Of a stretch of 64,000 nt of DNA, positions 52,894 through 61,860 are shown piece after piece. Source of the DNA: a bacterium (GTDB taxonomy: Bacteria > UBP4 > UBA4092 > JAOAEQ01); contig JAOAEQ010000011.1 of the NCBI GenBank assembly GCA_026416715.1, positions 1 to 64,000 on the forward strand, in the 5' to 3' direction. Position 1 is the stretch's first letter. Each line of letters starts with the position of its first letter. Both the position numbers and the translations under genes were made by a program. Below the pieces are notes generated by a model. It was not told the origin of the DNA, did no database searches, and worked only from the letters and a program-made list of their open reading frames with translations.

Positions 52894-53793
52894 ATGCTCA
52901 AACGAATCAGTGCAATTGCAGTGAATACGTTCCGGGAAGCAATCCGGAATAAAATCTTGTACATCCTATTAGTTTTTGCGATGGTGTTAATTTTATTTTC
53001 GGTTATCCTGGCGATCCTCTCTATTGGTCAGGAACAGAAGATTATTAAAGATGTCGGGCTATCCGCGATTCTGTTTTTTGGTGTGTTGATTTCAATTATG
53101 GTGGGTATCGGACTGATATATAACGAGCTGGATAAACGAACGATTTATGTTATCGTGTCGAAACCCATCCATCGGTATGAATTTGTACTCGGGAAATTTT
53201 TCGGACTTCTCCTGACGTTAGCAGTGAATGTTATTCTCATGTCAATCGTCTTTTTTCTGCTGGTGATATTCCGTCAACCGGTGACCACGATTATTGACCA
53301 AGTCATCTTCTGGCTTGGTCGCGTTACCCCACACCAGATGTGGTTGATGGTTAAAGAAGCCGCGTCAACCTTTACAACCGCATTGAATAATCTACCGGAA
53401 TTATTGCCGTTAACTAAAGCTATCGCATTCACGTTTCTCGAGCTGACTGTTATCACGGCATTAGCGGTTATGTTTTCATCGTTTTCTACGCCGATTCTCT
53501 CGGCGGTATTTACCTTCATTCTATTCATTGTCGGACATTTAACCCAGGATTTATTAATGCTGGCAGATAACTTGATTAAGAAAGGAACCGGCATCGCATT
53601 AGCTATCGCCTATTTTGCAAAAATATTCGCATATCTCCTTCCGGATTTAGAAGTGTTAAATATTCGGAACCATGTGGTGAGTAATGTGCCGATAACCTGG
53701 AGTTTAACCCAATCAGCGGTTTATGCGATTTTCTATACTTGCTGCGTGTTAATTATTGCCGTGTTAGCGTTCGAACGGCGAAACTTTAAATAA
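52894..53793 (+). CDS. ABC-2 family transporter permease
   Basis: The 299-residue protein has six hydrophobic segments and the ABC-2 hallmark Y-N-E-L-D-K-R-T-I-Y-V-I-V-S-K-P after helix 2 (about residue 77), then P-I-H-R-Y-E-F-V-L-G-K-F. It pairs with the ATPase gene 152 bases upstream. Similar permeases export lipids, polysaccharides or drugs; nothing here decides which. Confidence 0.9.
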   Translation: MLKRISAIAVNTFREAIRNKILYILLVFAMVLILFSVILAILSIGQEQKIIKDVGLSAILFFGVLISIMVGIGLIYNELDKRTIYVIVSKPIHRYEFVLGKFFGLLLTLAVNVILMSIVFFLLVIFRQPVTTIIDQVIFWLGRVTPHQMWLMVKEAASTFTTALNNLPELLPLTKAIAFTFLELTVITALAVMFSSFSTPILSAVFTFILFIVGHLTQDLLMLADNLIKKGTGIALAIAYFAKIFAYLLPDLEVLNIRNHVVSNVPITWSLTQSAVYAIFYTCCVLIIAVLAFERRNFK

Positions 53794-53822
53794 CATATAC
53801 CGAAAAATAATTGAACTTAAAA

Positions 53823-53871
53823 ACGAAAGAACAACGGCGAAGTGAATACTTCGGTTCTTTTGTTCTTTCGT
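53823..53871. repeat. Inverted repeat between permease and TPR-like genes
   Basis: Outer arms ACGAAAGAAC (53823-53832) and GTTCTTTCGT (53862-53871) are perfect inverses; an inner stem CGAAGT/ACTTCG (53838-53843 with 53848-53853) with loop GAAT extends it. There is no clear T tract. The CGTCCTTAGG after it matches the repeat core at 37.6 kb. Confidence 0.7.
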
Positions 53872-53885
53872 CCTTAGGTTAGTCC

Positions 53886-54737
53886 ATGAAGTTAGGTAGA
53901 AATCCGTTTATTATCACCGCACTAATCTGTTTGCTCATTATCGCTATCGGAGTGCATGCACTGCATCTGCATGTGCGGAAGAACCGAGGGCAGAATCCGT
54001 TCCAGGAATTATTGTATCTTCCTTCAGGAAAATATCTTAAAGTTGTTGTTCTCGGGTTCGATAATGTTATTGCCGATATTCTCTGGCTACGCGCTATTCA
54101 ATATTTTGGCGGGCATTTTATGGGCGATAAAAACTATGCGATGCTTGACCGGATTTTTGAAGTGACAACCACGTTAGAACCAACCTTTATTGATGTATAT
54201 CGGTTTGCTACGATGGCACTCGGTGAAGAAGCACGGAGATATACCGAAACCACGACGCTGCTCTGGAAAGGAATCGAACGTAATCCGACCAGTTGGGAAA
54301 TCCCATACGACCTCGGATTTTTCCTGTTGTATACGGTTAAAGATTATGACCAGGCATTGCTTGCCTATTCGATCGCAACGTCGCGTCCGAATTGTCCAGA
54401 TTTCGTCCATCGAATTATTCCGTTTATCTACTCTGAAACGGGCCGAGAACAGATTGCTATTGAGCGGTGGCGAGAAATATATCGAACTGCAAAAGATGAC
54501 ATGACCAAAGAAATCGCTGACCGAAACATTAAACTCATATATCTGAAAAAAGCGCTTAAACCCATGCGAGAAGCGTTACTCGCGTATAAGAAAAAACATG
54601 GTCGGTTCCCACCAAATATTGAAACGTTAGTCCAGGAAGGATATCTCCGAAAAATTCCACCGGAACCATATGGTAGTGGCTGGGCGTATGATCCCCAAAC
54701 CGGTTGGCTGCGGAGTAAATTTCGTCCGGAATATTAA
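53886..54737 (+). CDS. Membrane-anchored TPR-like protein linked to ABC exporter
   Basis: The 283-residue protein has one N-terminal anchor helix (about 9-27) and then a conserved-looking L-P-S-G-K-Y-L-K-V-V-V-L-G-F-D-N-V-I-A-D segment. Degenerate TPR-like helical hairpins follow (about 75-190: repeated L-E-P-T-F-I-D-V-Y, N-P-T-S-W-E-I-P-Y-D-L-G). The C-terminal 55 residues, with Y-K-K-K-H-G-R-F-P-P and P-P-E-P-Y-G-S-G-W, look like the tail of a pseudopilin-type domain. It comes 92 bases after the permease, so I infer a partner of that exporter. I cannot name the family. Confidence 0.6.
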   Translation: MKLGRNPFIITALICLLIIAIGVHALHLHVRKNRGQNPFQELLYLPSGKYLKVVVLGFDNVIADILWLRAIQYFGGHFMGDKNYAMLDRIFEVTTTLEPTFIDVYRFATMALGEEARRYTETTTLLWKGIERNPTSWEIPYDLGFFLLYTVKDYDQALLAYSIATSRPNCPDFVHRIIPFIYSETGREQIAIERWREIYRTAKDDMTKEIADRNIKLIYLKKALKPMREALLAYKKKHGRFPPNIETLVQEGYLRKIPPEPYGSGWAYDPQTGWLRSKFRPEY

Positions 54738-54842
54738 CGGACGATAATCCGGAAACTTAAATAGTATCCGTGGATTACCCTTGAGATGAACGGCTACTAA
54801 CCGAACTCATTGGGGTACATCTACAGATCATTCTGCTCTCCT

Positions 54843-56249
54843 ATGCGCCAAGCGAATATTCTCGTTGTCGATGATGAGAAAAATATTCTAACTACATTAT
54901 CGCGCGCGTTAACCAACTTGGGTTATGCCGTAAAAACGGCTACTTCTGCTGAAGAAGCGCTAGAATTAATTCGTGAAAATGGATTCGATTTAGCTATTAT
55001 TGACCTTTGCTTGAAGAAGATGGATAATAATGAAGGATTGGAATTACTGAAACGAATTCGGGAACTCGAACCGGAGATAATCACGATCATGATGTCAGGC
55101 CATGGCACTATGGGGATTGCGGTGCAGGCGGGGAATTTTGGTGCAGTTGATTTTATTGAAAAGCCATTATCGCTGGAAAGGATTCAATTTTCCGTTGAAA
55201 AAGCATTAAAACTGAATCAACTTGAACGCGAGAATATCGAACGGAAACAAAAAGAAGAAGCTGAATATCAACTGATCGGAACCAGTAAAGTTATGCGGGA
55301 ACTCTACAAAAAGATAGAAGTCGTTGCGCCTACGAATGCGCGGGTACTGATTTGCGGAGAGAATGGAACTGGGAAAGAATTGGTTGCGCGAGCCATCCAT
55401 TATAAAAGTCCTCGGAAAAATCAGCCGTTTATTAAGGTCAACTGCGCAGCGATTCCAGCAGAGTTGATTGAAAGTGAACTGTTCGGTCATGAAAAAGGAG
55501 CGTTTACTGGCGCAACGGAACGACGTCGTGGGAAATTCGAACTCGCTGATGGTGGAACCATTTTTCTCGATGAAATCGGGGATATGAGTTTGCCGACGCA
55601 AGCGAAAATTTTGCGGGTTTTAACCGATGGATTGATTGACCGAGTCGGCGGAAGTAAACCGATTAAAGTCGATGTTCGAGTGCTAGCGGCAACGAATAAA
55701 AATCTAGAGCAAGAAATCCAACGTGGGAATTTCCGGGAAGATTTATACTATCGACTGAATGTTATTCCATTTCACGTTCCGCCGTTACGTGAACGGAAAG
55801 AAGATATCCAACTATTAGCGGAACATTTTTTAAACCGATACTGCGAAGAAGCGAGAAGTAATGCTCGAATATTTACTCCGGTCGCGATACGGCTATTAAT
55901 GCAATATGATTATCCTGGAAACGTTCGAGAACTGAAAAATATCGTGGAACGGGCAGCCATTTTGATTCCTGCTGACCGTGATGAAATTACTGAGAAAGAT
56001 ATTGCGCCACTATTACCAACCTCATTTCGACCGGTTGAGTCGGATATACCGAGCAGTTCGCTTAATCTCGGAATAAATGAACGGCTCCCGTTGAAAGAAG
56101 CAAGTGAACAATTCGAAAGAGCGATGATTATTTCTGCGTTAGAACGGAATGAATGGAATGTTAGTAAAGCGGCACTCGAACTGCAGATTGAACGGAGCCA
56201 TCTCTATAAAAAGATGAAAACCTACGGTATCGAAAGAAAACTTACCTAG
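54843..56249 (+). CDS. Sigma-54-dependent NtrC-family response regulator
   Basis: The product (468 residues from the ATG at 54843) has a receiver domain (1-120) with acidic V-V-D-D-E, phospho-acceptor Asp in I-I-D-L, M-S-G-H and I-E-K-P; an AAA+ domain with Walker A G-E-N-G-T-G-K-E, the sigma-54 contact G-A-F-T-G-A and F-L-D-E-I-G-D; and a Fis-type HTH at the C terminus (N-V-S-K-A-A-L-E-L). The receiver is closest in feel to NtrX. No histidine kinase gene adjoins it, and I saw no convincing -24/-12 promoter in the window. Confidence 0.93.
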   Translation: MRQANILVVDDEKNILTTLSRALTNLGYAVKTATSAEEALELIRENGFDLAIIDLCLKKMDNNEGLELLKRIRELEPEIITIMMSGHGTMGIAVQAGNFGAVDFIEKPLSLERIQFSVEKALKLNQLERENIERKQKEEAEYQLIGTSKVMRELYKKIEVVAPTNARVLICGENGTGKELVARAIHYKSPRKNQPFIKVNCAAIPAELIESELFGHEKGAFTGATERRRGKFELADGGTIFLDEIGDMSLPTQAKILRVLTDGLIDRVGGSKPIKVDVRVLAATNKNLEQEIQRGNFREDLYYRLNVIPFHVPPLRERKEDIQLLAEHFLNRYCEEARSNARIFTPVAIRLLMQYDYPGNVRELKNIVERAAILIPADRDEITEKDIAPLLPTSFRPVESDIPSSSLNLGINERLPLKEASEQFERAMIISALERNEWNVSKAALELQIERSHLYKKMKTYGIERKLT

Positions 56250-56389
56250 ACACTAAAATCTAAATCCCAAATTTCCGATTCCAATAATTTCTGCCTGATT
56301 AACGTTACCAATTTATTCTGCAATGTTACGGTTAACCATGATGTTCCTTGCGAGACATACCTTCTGACATTTGCATTTTAGTTGCGTCG

Positions 56390-58030
56390 TTATATCAGCA
56401 TCCTTTCCCGAATCAGTTTCAAGGGAATTGAACCGTAACTTAACAATTTCGTATGAAATTCTTTTAGATGGAATTGCGAGCCTAGTTTGTGTTGATAGTC
56501 TTCGCGTAGTTTCATAATTTCACGTTTTCCGATAAGATAACTCATCGGTTGCGTTGGGGTTTGGGTATACCGTTGCACTTCCCGGATCGCGTTAACTTTC
56601 TCTAAGCCAGCAATGTTAACCAACATATCTACCGCTTCACTAAACTTCATCTGTCCGGTATGGAGTTGGATATCAATTACTACTCGACATGCGCGCCATA
56701 ATAAATCTTTCAACTGAAATAACCGTATTGCTGGTTCGAGATAAAATCCCTGTTCATACATCAATTCTTCACAATAGAGCGCCCAACCTTCCCAAAATAA
56801 CGGGGTACCGAATTGTTTTCTAACGTTCGATTGCACCTGGTTATTATATAAGAACTGCAAATGATGACCGGGATATCCTTCGTGGAGTGCAGTTATCGGA
56901 ATCGAATATCGGCAATGTCCTTTTAACTGCTCGATTTGTTCTTCTTTCGACTTGTTCATGTCGACTGGGGTAACCCAGAAATACCCGATTTGCTTTTCTT
57001 CAAATGGCGCTGGAGCGATATACGCAGCATACGGGGTTGTCGCCCGTTCGAATACTGGCGTTTCAATAACCTGCAACGATTCATGCTCCGGAATATCAAG
57101 CAAATTCTTTTCGAGAACGAACGTTCGGGTCGATTCCATCGCTTGGGTATATACGGCAAGGAGTTCTTCCGGTTTCGGATGTTCATTTTTCAATTCTGCG
57201 ATAACCGTTTTCCAGGTATTTAACGGGTCGATGAGTTTCGCGGTGCGATATATTTTCCCTTGTGTTTCCTCGATAGTTTTCATACCGAATTCAAGGAGTT
57301 GGTCGGTCGTATAGGGCAGCAGATGTTCGGTCTGTAAAAGGAAAGTAAACAAGGTTTTGCCAATAGCGAAATTCCCGTGCGATCGTGCAGTCAACGTGTG
57401 GTTCAAGAAATGTTGATATTCATTGAACGCATTTAGTGCTGCGGTATTAGCGGTCAACATTTCATCTTTCAGCGATGGGAGTTGTTCGGCGACCGTCGGG
57501 ATAAACGATTTACAGAACTCGATTCCGCCTTGCGTAACCTCTTTCGCAATCTGGGTCCATACTTCAGGTATGTTATCCGAATCTACAAGATTCTTTTTCC
57601 CTTCTTCTAATAACCGAGGAACTTGTTTCAATCGCGCTACCGCCCGCGATGCCCGCTCTTCAAACGGCGCAAACTCCCGCAGTAATACTATATATACCCC
57701 GAATAACGCTAATTCCGGATAGATACTCGCATCACGTAAATGTCGTTTAATTTTCTCTTCTTTTTCGATATCGACAGTAAGAGCGTTTGCAAGAACAGTG
57801 ATATCAAGTTTATCATCTAGGTCAAGTTCAGAATCGTTTCTCTGCGCACATTGGGTTAACCGAGTCAAATACTCTTTTTTCTTCTGCCGTGATGCATCCC
57901 GCTGGTCGCGATGCATTATATCCAGTTCAGTATCATACGTATGAATTCCGACATAAGTTGCATACACTGGACTATCCTGCCATAAAAAATTCAGAATTTC
58001 ATCGATCAGATTATTGAGTTCACCATGCAT
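56390..58030 (-). CDS. DUF885 family putative metallopeptidase
   Basis: The 546-residue protein belongs to the DUF885 family. The signature H-E-G-Y-P-G-H-H (about residue 381) resembles a metal-binding HExxxxH-like motif; F-W-E-G-W-A-L-Y-C-E-E-L follows, as does the closing P-T-Q-P-M-S-Y-L-I-G-K. Members are suspected zinc peptidases or carboxypeptidases. The ATG at 58030, with GGAG 11 bases before, is chosen over a TTG two codons upstream. It has no signal peptide. Confidence 0.85.
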   Translation of the reverse strand: MHGELNNLIDEILNFLWQDSPVYATYVGIHTYDTELDIMHRDQRDASRQKKKEYLTRLTQCAQRNDSELDLDDKLDITVLANALTVDIEKEEKIKRHLRDASIYPELALFGVYIVLLREFAPFEERASRAVARLKQVPRLLEEGKKNLVDSDNIPEVWTQIAKEVTQGGIEFCKSFIPTVAEQLPSLKDEMLTANTAALNAFNEYQHFLNHTLTARSHGNFAIGKTLFTFLLQTEHLLPYTTDQLLEFGMKTIEETQGKIYRTAKLIDPLNTWKTVIAELKNEHPKPEELLAVYTQAMESTRTFVLEKNLLDIPEHESLQVIETPVFERATTPYAAYIAPAPFEEKQIGYFWVTPVDMNKSKEEQIEQLKGHCRYSIPITALHEGYPGHHLQFLYNNQVQSNVRKQFGTPLFWEGWALYCEELMYEQGFYLEPAIRLFQLKDLLWRACRVVIDIQLHTGQMKFSEAVDMLVNIAGLEKVNAIREVQRYTQTPTQPMSYLIGKREIMKLREDYQHKLGSQFHLKEFHTKLLSYGSIPLKLIRERMLI

Positions 58031-58254
58031 ATACAATAATACTCCTAATCAAGAAAAATTGAGCTTATATAAATATATTACTAAGTATTCTGGACTTGAG
58101 CAATTGGTAAGATCACGCTGATGGATTACTGCAGAGACGACCTCAAATTGATCCTAAAATATTTCAAGATATCCAAGCAGTTTTCGAAACAATAATTTAG
58201 GATACCATAACTCGCCTTTAATGGTGTGGTATACGTTACACCGTACCCAATTTA

Positions 58255-58980
58255 TTATTCACCCCGTTCCTCACCATCTCTAAACATTTTACATCCATCA
58301 ATTCGTTTCCAGTCTTCATTTTCCGTCAAAGGTTCGGTGGCAATAAGAACCGCTTTTTCATCTGGTTTTTTGATGTCATTCAAATCAACTGAGTATTGTT
58401 CATCTCTTAAAGTTACCGTGCGAAATGGAGCTTTCCTTTGAACAAAATACAAGCTATTGTCGCCATAAACAAAAAGGGTTTTACCATCAGAAAGCAGAAA
58501 GTTGAAATGACCATATTGTTTGATTTTTCTAGCTTCAGCTTGTAAAATCTCTCTAATATTGCCCGATTTATAGGTTAATTTTTCTAAGAGATAGCAAAAC
58601 GCATATTCTGAATCCGTGTACCCTTGCGGCTGATAATCTCCCAACCTAAATTCTGGTTTGTTCATGATTGCACGAACCGTTCCATTATGTGCGAATACCC
58701 ATTTATTGATTTTAAATGGATGAGTATTTTGATGGATGTAATTGCCGCAAGTAGCAAACCGTACATGTCCGATAATAATTTTGCTCTTAAACTGGAATTG
58801 TTCACCTTTTATATCTTCATACGAAAGTGGGCGAGGTTCCTTAATGACATGCCAATCTTCATCTTGGTAAAACGCAAATCTCCAGCCATGTTTATTCTGT
58901 TCACCTCGATGACGAAACTAACGGAGAGAAAATTGGATATCAACGTTATTGTTCGAAGATAGACCTAAAAGTTGGCACAT
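58255..58980 (-). pseudogene. Class II glutamine amidotransferase (YafJ-like) interrupted by one in-frame TAG
   Basis: From the ATG at 58980 (GGAG 6 bases upstream) the frame starts M-C-Q-L-L-G, giving the N-terminal nucleophile Cys2 of class II amidotransferases. At codon 21 (58920-58918) it meets TAG between S-L-R and F-R-H-R-G-E; the same frame continues without another stop to 58255, including G-H-V-R-F-A-T-C-G-N and H-N-G-T (98-101). A GAG-to-TAG change of the expected Glu would explain it. All other motifs are intact, so this is a recent nonsense mutation, a sequencing error, or a readthrough codon. The gene lies between DUF885 and ubiD. Confidence 0.85.
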
Positions 58981-59029
58981 ATTTACTCCGTTTCAAAAAC
59001 ATAGCGTTAATTCTTTATAGTATCTATGG

Positions 59030-60469
59030 CTATAAACCATAATCATTCCACTTTATGTCAACTAATTTTTTGATATCTTCGTTCATCGTGATTTCCTCTG
59101 GCCAAGGTCGGTTGGTTTCCTCCGGGAATTTGCGCGTCGCATCAATTCCCATTTTCGAACCATAATTCGGTTGCGGTGCCGCATGGTCAAGAACATCTAC
59201 CGGTCCTTCAACAATGGTTACGTCTCGTTTCGCATCAATATTATTGAACACTTTCCAAGCTACCTCGGATAGGTTCTGGACATCAACCTCAGCATCAACG
59301 ATGATAATCAGTTTGGTGAACATCATCTGACCAAGCCCCCAGATAAACTGCATAACTTTTCTCGCCTGCCCCGGATAACTTTTTCGAATGCTGATAATCG
59401 CACAGTTATGGAATACCCCTTCAATCGGCAGGTTCATATCGACTATCTCCGGCTGGAGAATCTGAAGTAAAGGGAGAAAAATCCGTTCAGTCGCTTTTCC
59501 AAAGTAGCAATCTTCCATCGGCGGTTTACCAACAATTGTTGCTGGATATATCGGGTTGTTCCGATGGGTTATGCAGGTGATATGGAATACCGGATATAAA
59601 TCCGCGGGGGAATAAAATCCGGTATGGTCGCCGAATGGTCCTTCAATTCTGCGTTCTTCTGGGTCAACATACCCTTCTAACACGATTTCAGAATAAGCTG
59701 GAATTTCGAGGTCTACGGTTTCGCATTGAACGAGTTCAACCGGCTCTTTTCGCAAGAAACCAGCGAACAGCATTTCATCTATTCCTTCCGGTACCGGCGC
59801 GGTAGACGCATACATCGTTGCTGGGTCTGCGCCGATAGCCACCGCGACTTCAAGTCGTTTCTGATTCTGTGAAGATTTTTCATAATGCCGCGCACCATGT
59901 TTATGAATATGCCAATGCATCCCCGTCGTTCGGTCGTCATACACCTGCATGCGATACATCCCAACGTTTCGAATCCCAGTTTCCGGATCTTTCGTGAAAA
60001 CCATCGGGAGCGTGATAAACCGACCGCCGTCATTCGGCCAGCATTTCAGAATTGGGAATTTAGATAATTGCGGATTATCTTTAATAATCACTTCTTTGCA
60101 AGGACCGGATTTAACCTGTTTCGGAATATAGTTCGATAATTCAGCAAGTTTGGGTAACATCAAGATTTTTTCCCAGATACCGGTTGGCATCTGCAGTTTG
60201 AGCAGGTTTCGAATCCGGTCAGCGATTTGGTTTAGATTATCTACTTCTAGCGCTAGATTCATTCGCTCATACGAAGCGAAGGTGTTAATCAGAACGGGAA
60301 TAGAGTATCCTTTGACGTTTTCAAATAGTAGCGCTGGTCCGTTCTGTTTAACCATCCGATCAGCGATTTCGGTTATTTCCAATTCGCAATCGACTTCGGT
60401 CTTAATCCGTTTCAACAACCCGTTTTGTTCTAATATTTGGATAAACTCTCTTAAATCTTTATATGCCAT
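59030..60469 (-). CDS. ubiD: UbiD family decarboxylase
   Basis: UbiD enzymes use prenylated FMN to decarboxylate aromatic or unsaturated acids, in quinone synthesis or aromatic degradation. The 479-residue protein carries A-L-L-F-E-N-V-K-G, the G-M-Y-R-M-Q-V and H-x-H-K-H-G-A-R-H strands (about 170-195), P-E-G-I-D-E, and the catalytic-loop E-P-V-E-L-V-Q-C...E-G-P-F-G-D-H-T-G-F-Y with the conserved acidic residues. UbiX, which makes the cofactor, is not in this window. The exact substrate is not known. Confidence 0.93.
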   Translation of the reverse strand: MAYKDLREFIQILEQNGLLKRIKTEVDCELEITEIADRMVKQNGPALLFENVKGYSIPVLINTFASYERMNLALEVDNLNQIADRIRNLLKLQMPTGIWEKILMLPKLAELSNYIPKQVKSGPCKEVIIKDNPQLSKFPILKCWPNDGGRFITLPMVFTKDPETGIRNVGMYRMQVYDDRTTGMHWHIHKHGARHYEKSSQNQKRLEVAVAIGADPATMYASTAPVPEGIDEMLFAGFLRKEPVELVQCETVDLEIPAYSEIVLEGYVDPEERRIEGPFGDHTGFYSPADLYPVFHITCITHRNNPIYPATIVGKPPMEDCYFGKATERIFLPLLQILQPEIVDMNLPIEGVFHNCAIISIRKSYPGQARKVMQFIWGLGQMMFTKLIIIVDAEVDVQNLSEVAWKVFNNIDAKRDVTIVEGPVDVLDHAAPQPNYGSKMGIDATRKFPEETNRPWPEEITMNEDIKKLVDIKWNDYGL

Positions 60470-60879
60470 ATCTAATAGAAACTATCGAACTAACCGAGAT
60501 TTATCTTAAAACCGCCGACTCTTCAATGATTATGTTATGTCCTTAAGTATAAAGGTTAATCACAATTTTTGCAATAGGAGATATTCGTTTCGTATGTCCA
60601 TCCATGCGCGGAATCAAAGATTCGCATTCGGGGTTAAAACCCCAAGATTTTGTATCCACCCGTTCCCACGATACTAGACTCGGACTTTCGTCCATAGTTT
60701 GGTGCCAATGCAAAACCAATTCTATTCAAGAGAAGGATTTGGAAATATACAGTATTCCTAATATTAAACTCCAGTATCTGGAGTTTGATAAGAAATATAT
60801 TATATTAATGGTTGGATTATCTTATTATAGATAGAGTTATTCCTACAGGGGTAGGGAAATAAAGGCAAAATAGCAGGAA
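60470..60879. other. Noncoding gap with dyad symmetries
   Basis: This 410-base stretch between two minus-strand genes holds no gene I can support. It contains an imperfect hairpin GAATC-AAA-GATTC (60611-60623) and, directly after, a perfect dyad GGGGTT-AA-AACCCC (60630-60643), similar in form to the dyad at 51.56 kb. A 76-codon plus-strand open frame across it has no coding signs. Confidence 0.4.
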
Positions 60880-61740
60880 TTATTTCGGCATATCAGGTGT
60901 CGACGCAGGATTTTTGCGGTCGGGAATTAATGTTCGGTCGAATGGTTTATATTGTTCAATTCTTCCGACCCGAGCGAGCCGGAGACTTTCCCGAATAACT
61001 TTTCCGCCAGAATCACTGAATAGTTCAGTCTGGAATCCGACTCCTTTTTTCTGGGAAGAGAAATAGTCTAGTCCAATAATTTTCCCGTCAGGATTATAGA
61101 GCCACCGGATGAAAATAATCGAATGGCCGGTTCCATTATTGCGACTAAAATCGCCGAAATCGCCCGGTTTCGCTTGCTTCCAATCCGTAATCGGTTGACC
61201 TAATCCGTAATATTCAATTGCTTTTTGCGGGCTATCCCCGGAACCGACAACAAACCATATCAGCATAAAATTATATAAATCGTCATACGTCATCCCGTTA
61301 AAATCGTTGATATCAATTCCTTTAGCTTTATTCCGGAGTTGCATCGCTCGGAAGAATACTTCAAAGGTTAATCCGCAGCAGTTACTACATCGAGACCCGT
61401 TCGGATGCGCTTTTGCTACCGTTTGCTCTTGATACACCAAATCTTGCGTAACCCCGTTATAAATATCATATTCATTCTTTTCCCAACGATATGGATAAGA
61501 ACCATCTACCGGATAAGCATCAACAATTTTGAGAACATAGGGATTCAATGACCCTTCAGCATCATCGAGTACCGGACTGGTTTTCTTAAGGAATTTATCC
61601 ACCGGCGATAATTCCGCTGTCTTAGCTGGTTTTAAAGTTGGGGTTGCAGTAGGCGGTTTAACCGGAACAGTTTTGCATCCGGTAATGATGAAAATTAGAG
61701 TCCCAAGAATTCCAATAATCATTACGCTAAATTTATTCAT
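60880..61740 (-). CDS. NlpC/P60-like lipoprotein
   Basis: The 286-residue protein has a signal peptide with lipobox I-I-T-G-C (Cys22) and a Pro/Thr-rich spacer. Its C-terminal part resembles a papain-fold NlpC/P60 cysteine peptidase: candidate nucleophile in S-N-C-C-G-L-T-F-E (about 125-133) and His in G-T-G-H-S-I-I-F-I-R-W (about 205-215), with P-G-D-F-G-D-F between. That fits a cell-wall peptidase or related amidase anchored in the envelope. The match is by motif only, as the insertions are unlike typical members. Confidence 0.65.
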   Translation of the reverse strand: MNKFSVMIIGILGTLIFIITGCKTVPVKPPTATPTLKPAKTAELSPVDKFLKKTSPVLDDAEGSLNPYVLKIVDAYPVDGSYPYRWEKNEYDIYNGVTQDLVYQEQTVAKAHPNGSRCSNCCGLTFEVFFRAMQLRNKAKGIDINDFNGMTYDDLYNFMLIWFVVGSGDSPQKAIEYYGLGQPITDWKQAKPGDFGDFSRNNGTGHSIIFIRWLYNPDGKIIGLDYFSSQKKGVGFQTELFSDSGGKVIRESLRLARVGRIEQYKPFDRTLIPDRKNPASTPDMPK

Positions 61741-61860
61741 AATAGTATTCCTCGGCTTATTCTATGGGATTCAGCTTACGATGATATGTTCTTTATCGCA
61801 GCAGGAATCCAGATAAAGCTGAACAGACGCATATATTATACTTAAATACCAGAAATTTGA

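Noticed and set aside
60604-60834. A 76-codon plus-strand open frame between ubiD and the NlpC-like gene
   Set aside because: It crosses two dyad repeats, has no ribosome-binding site and no recognisable sequence.
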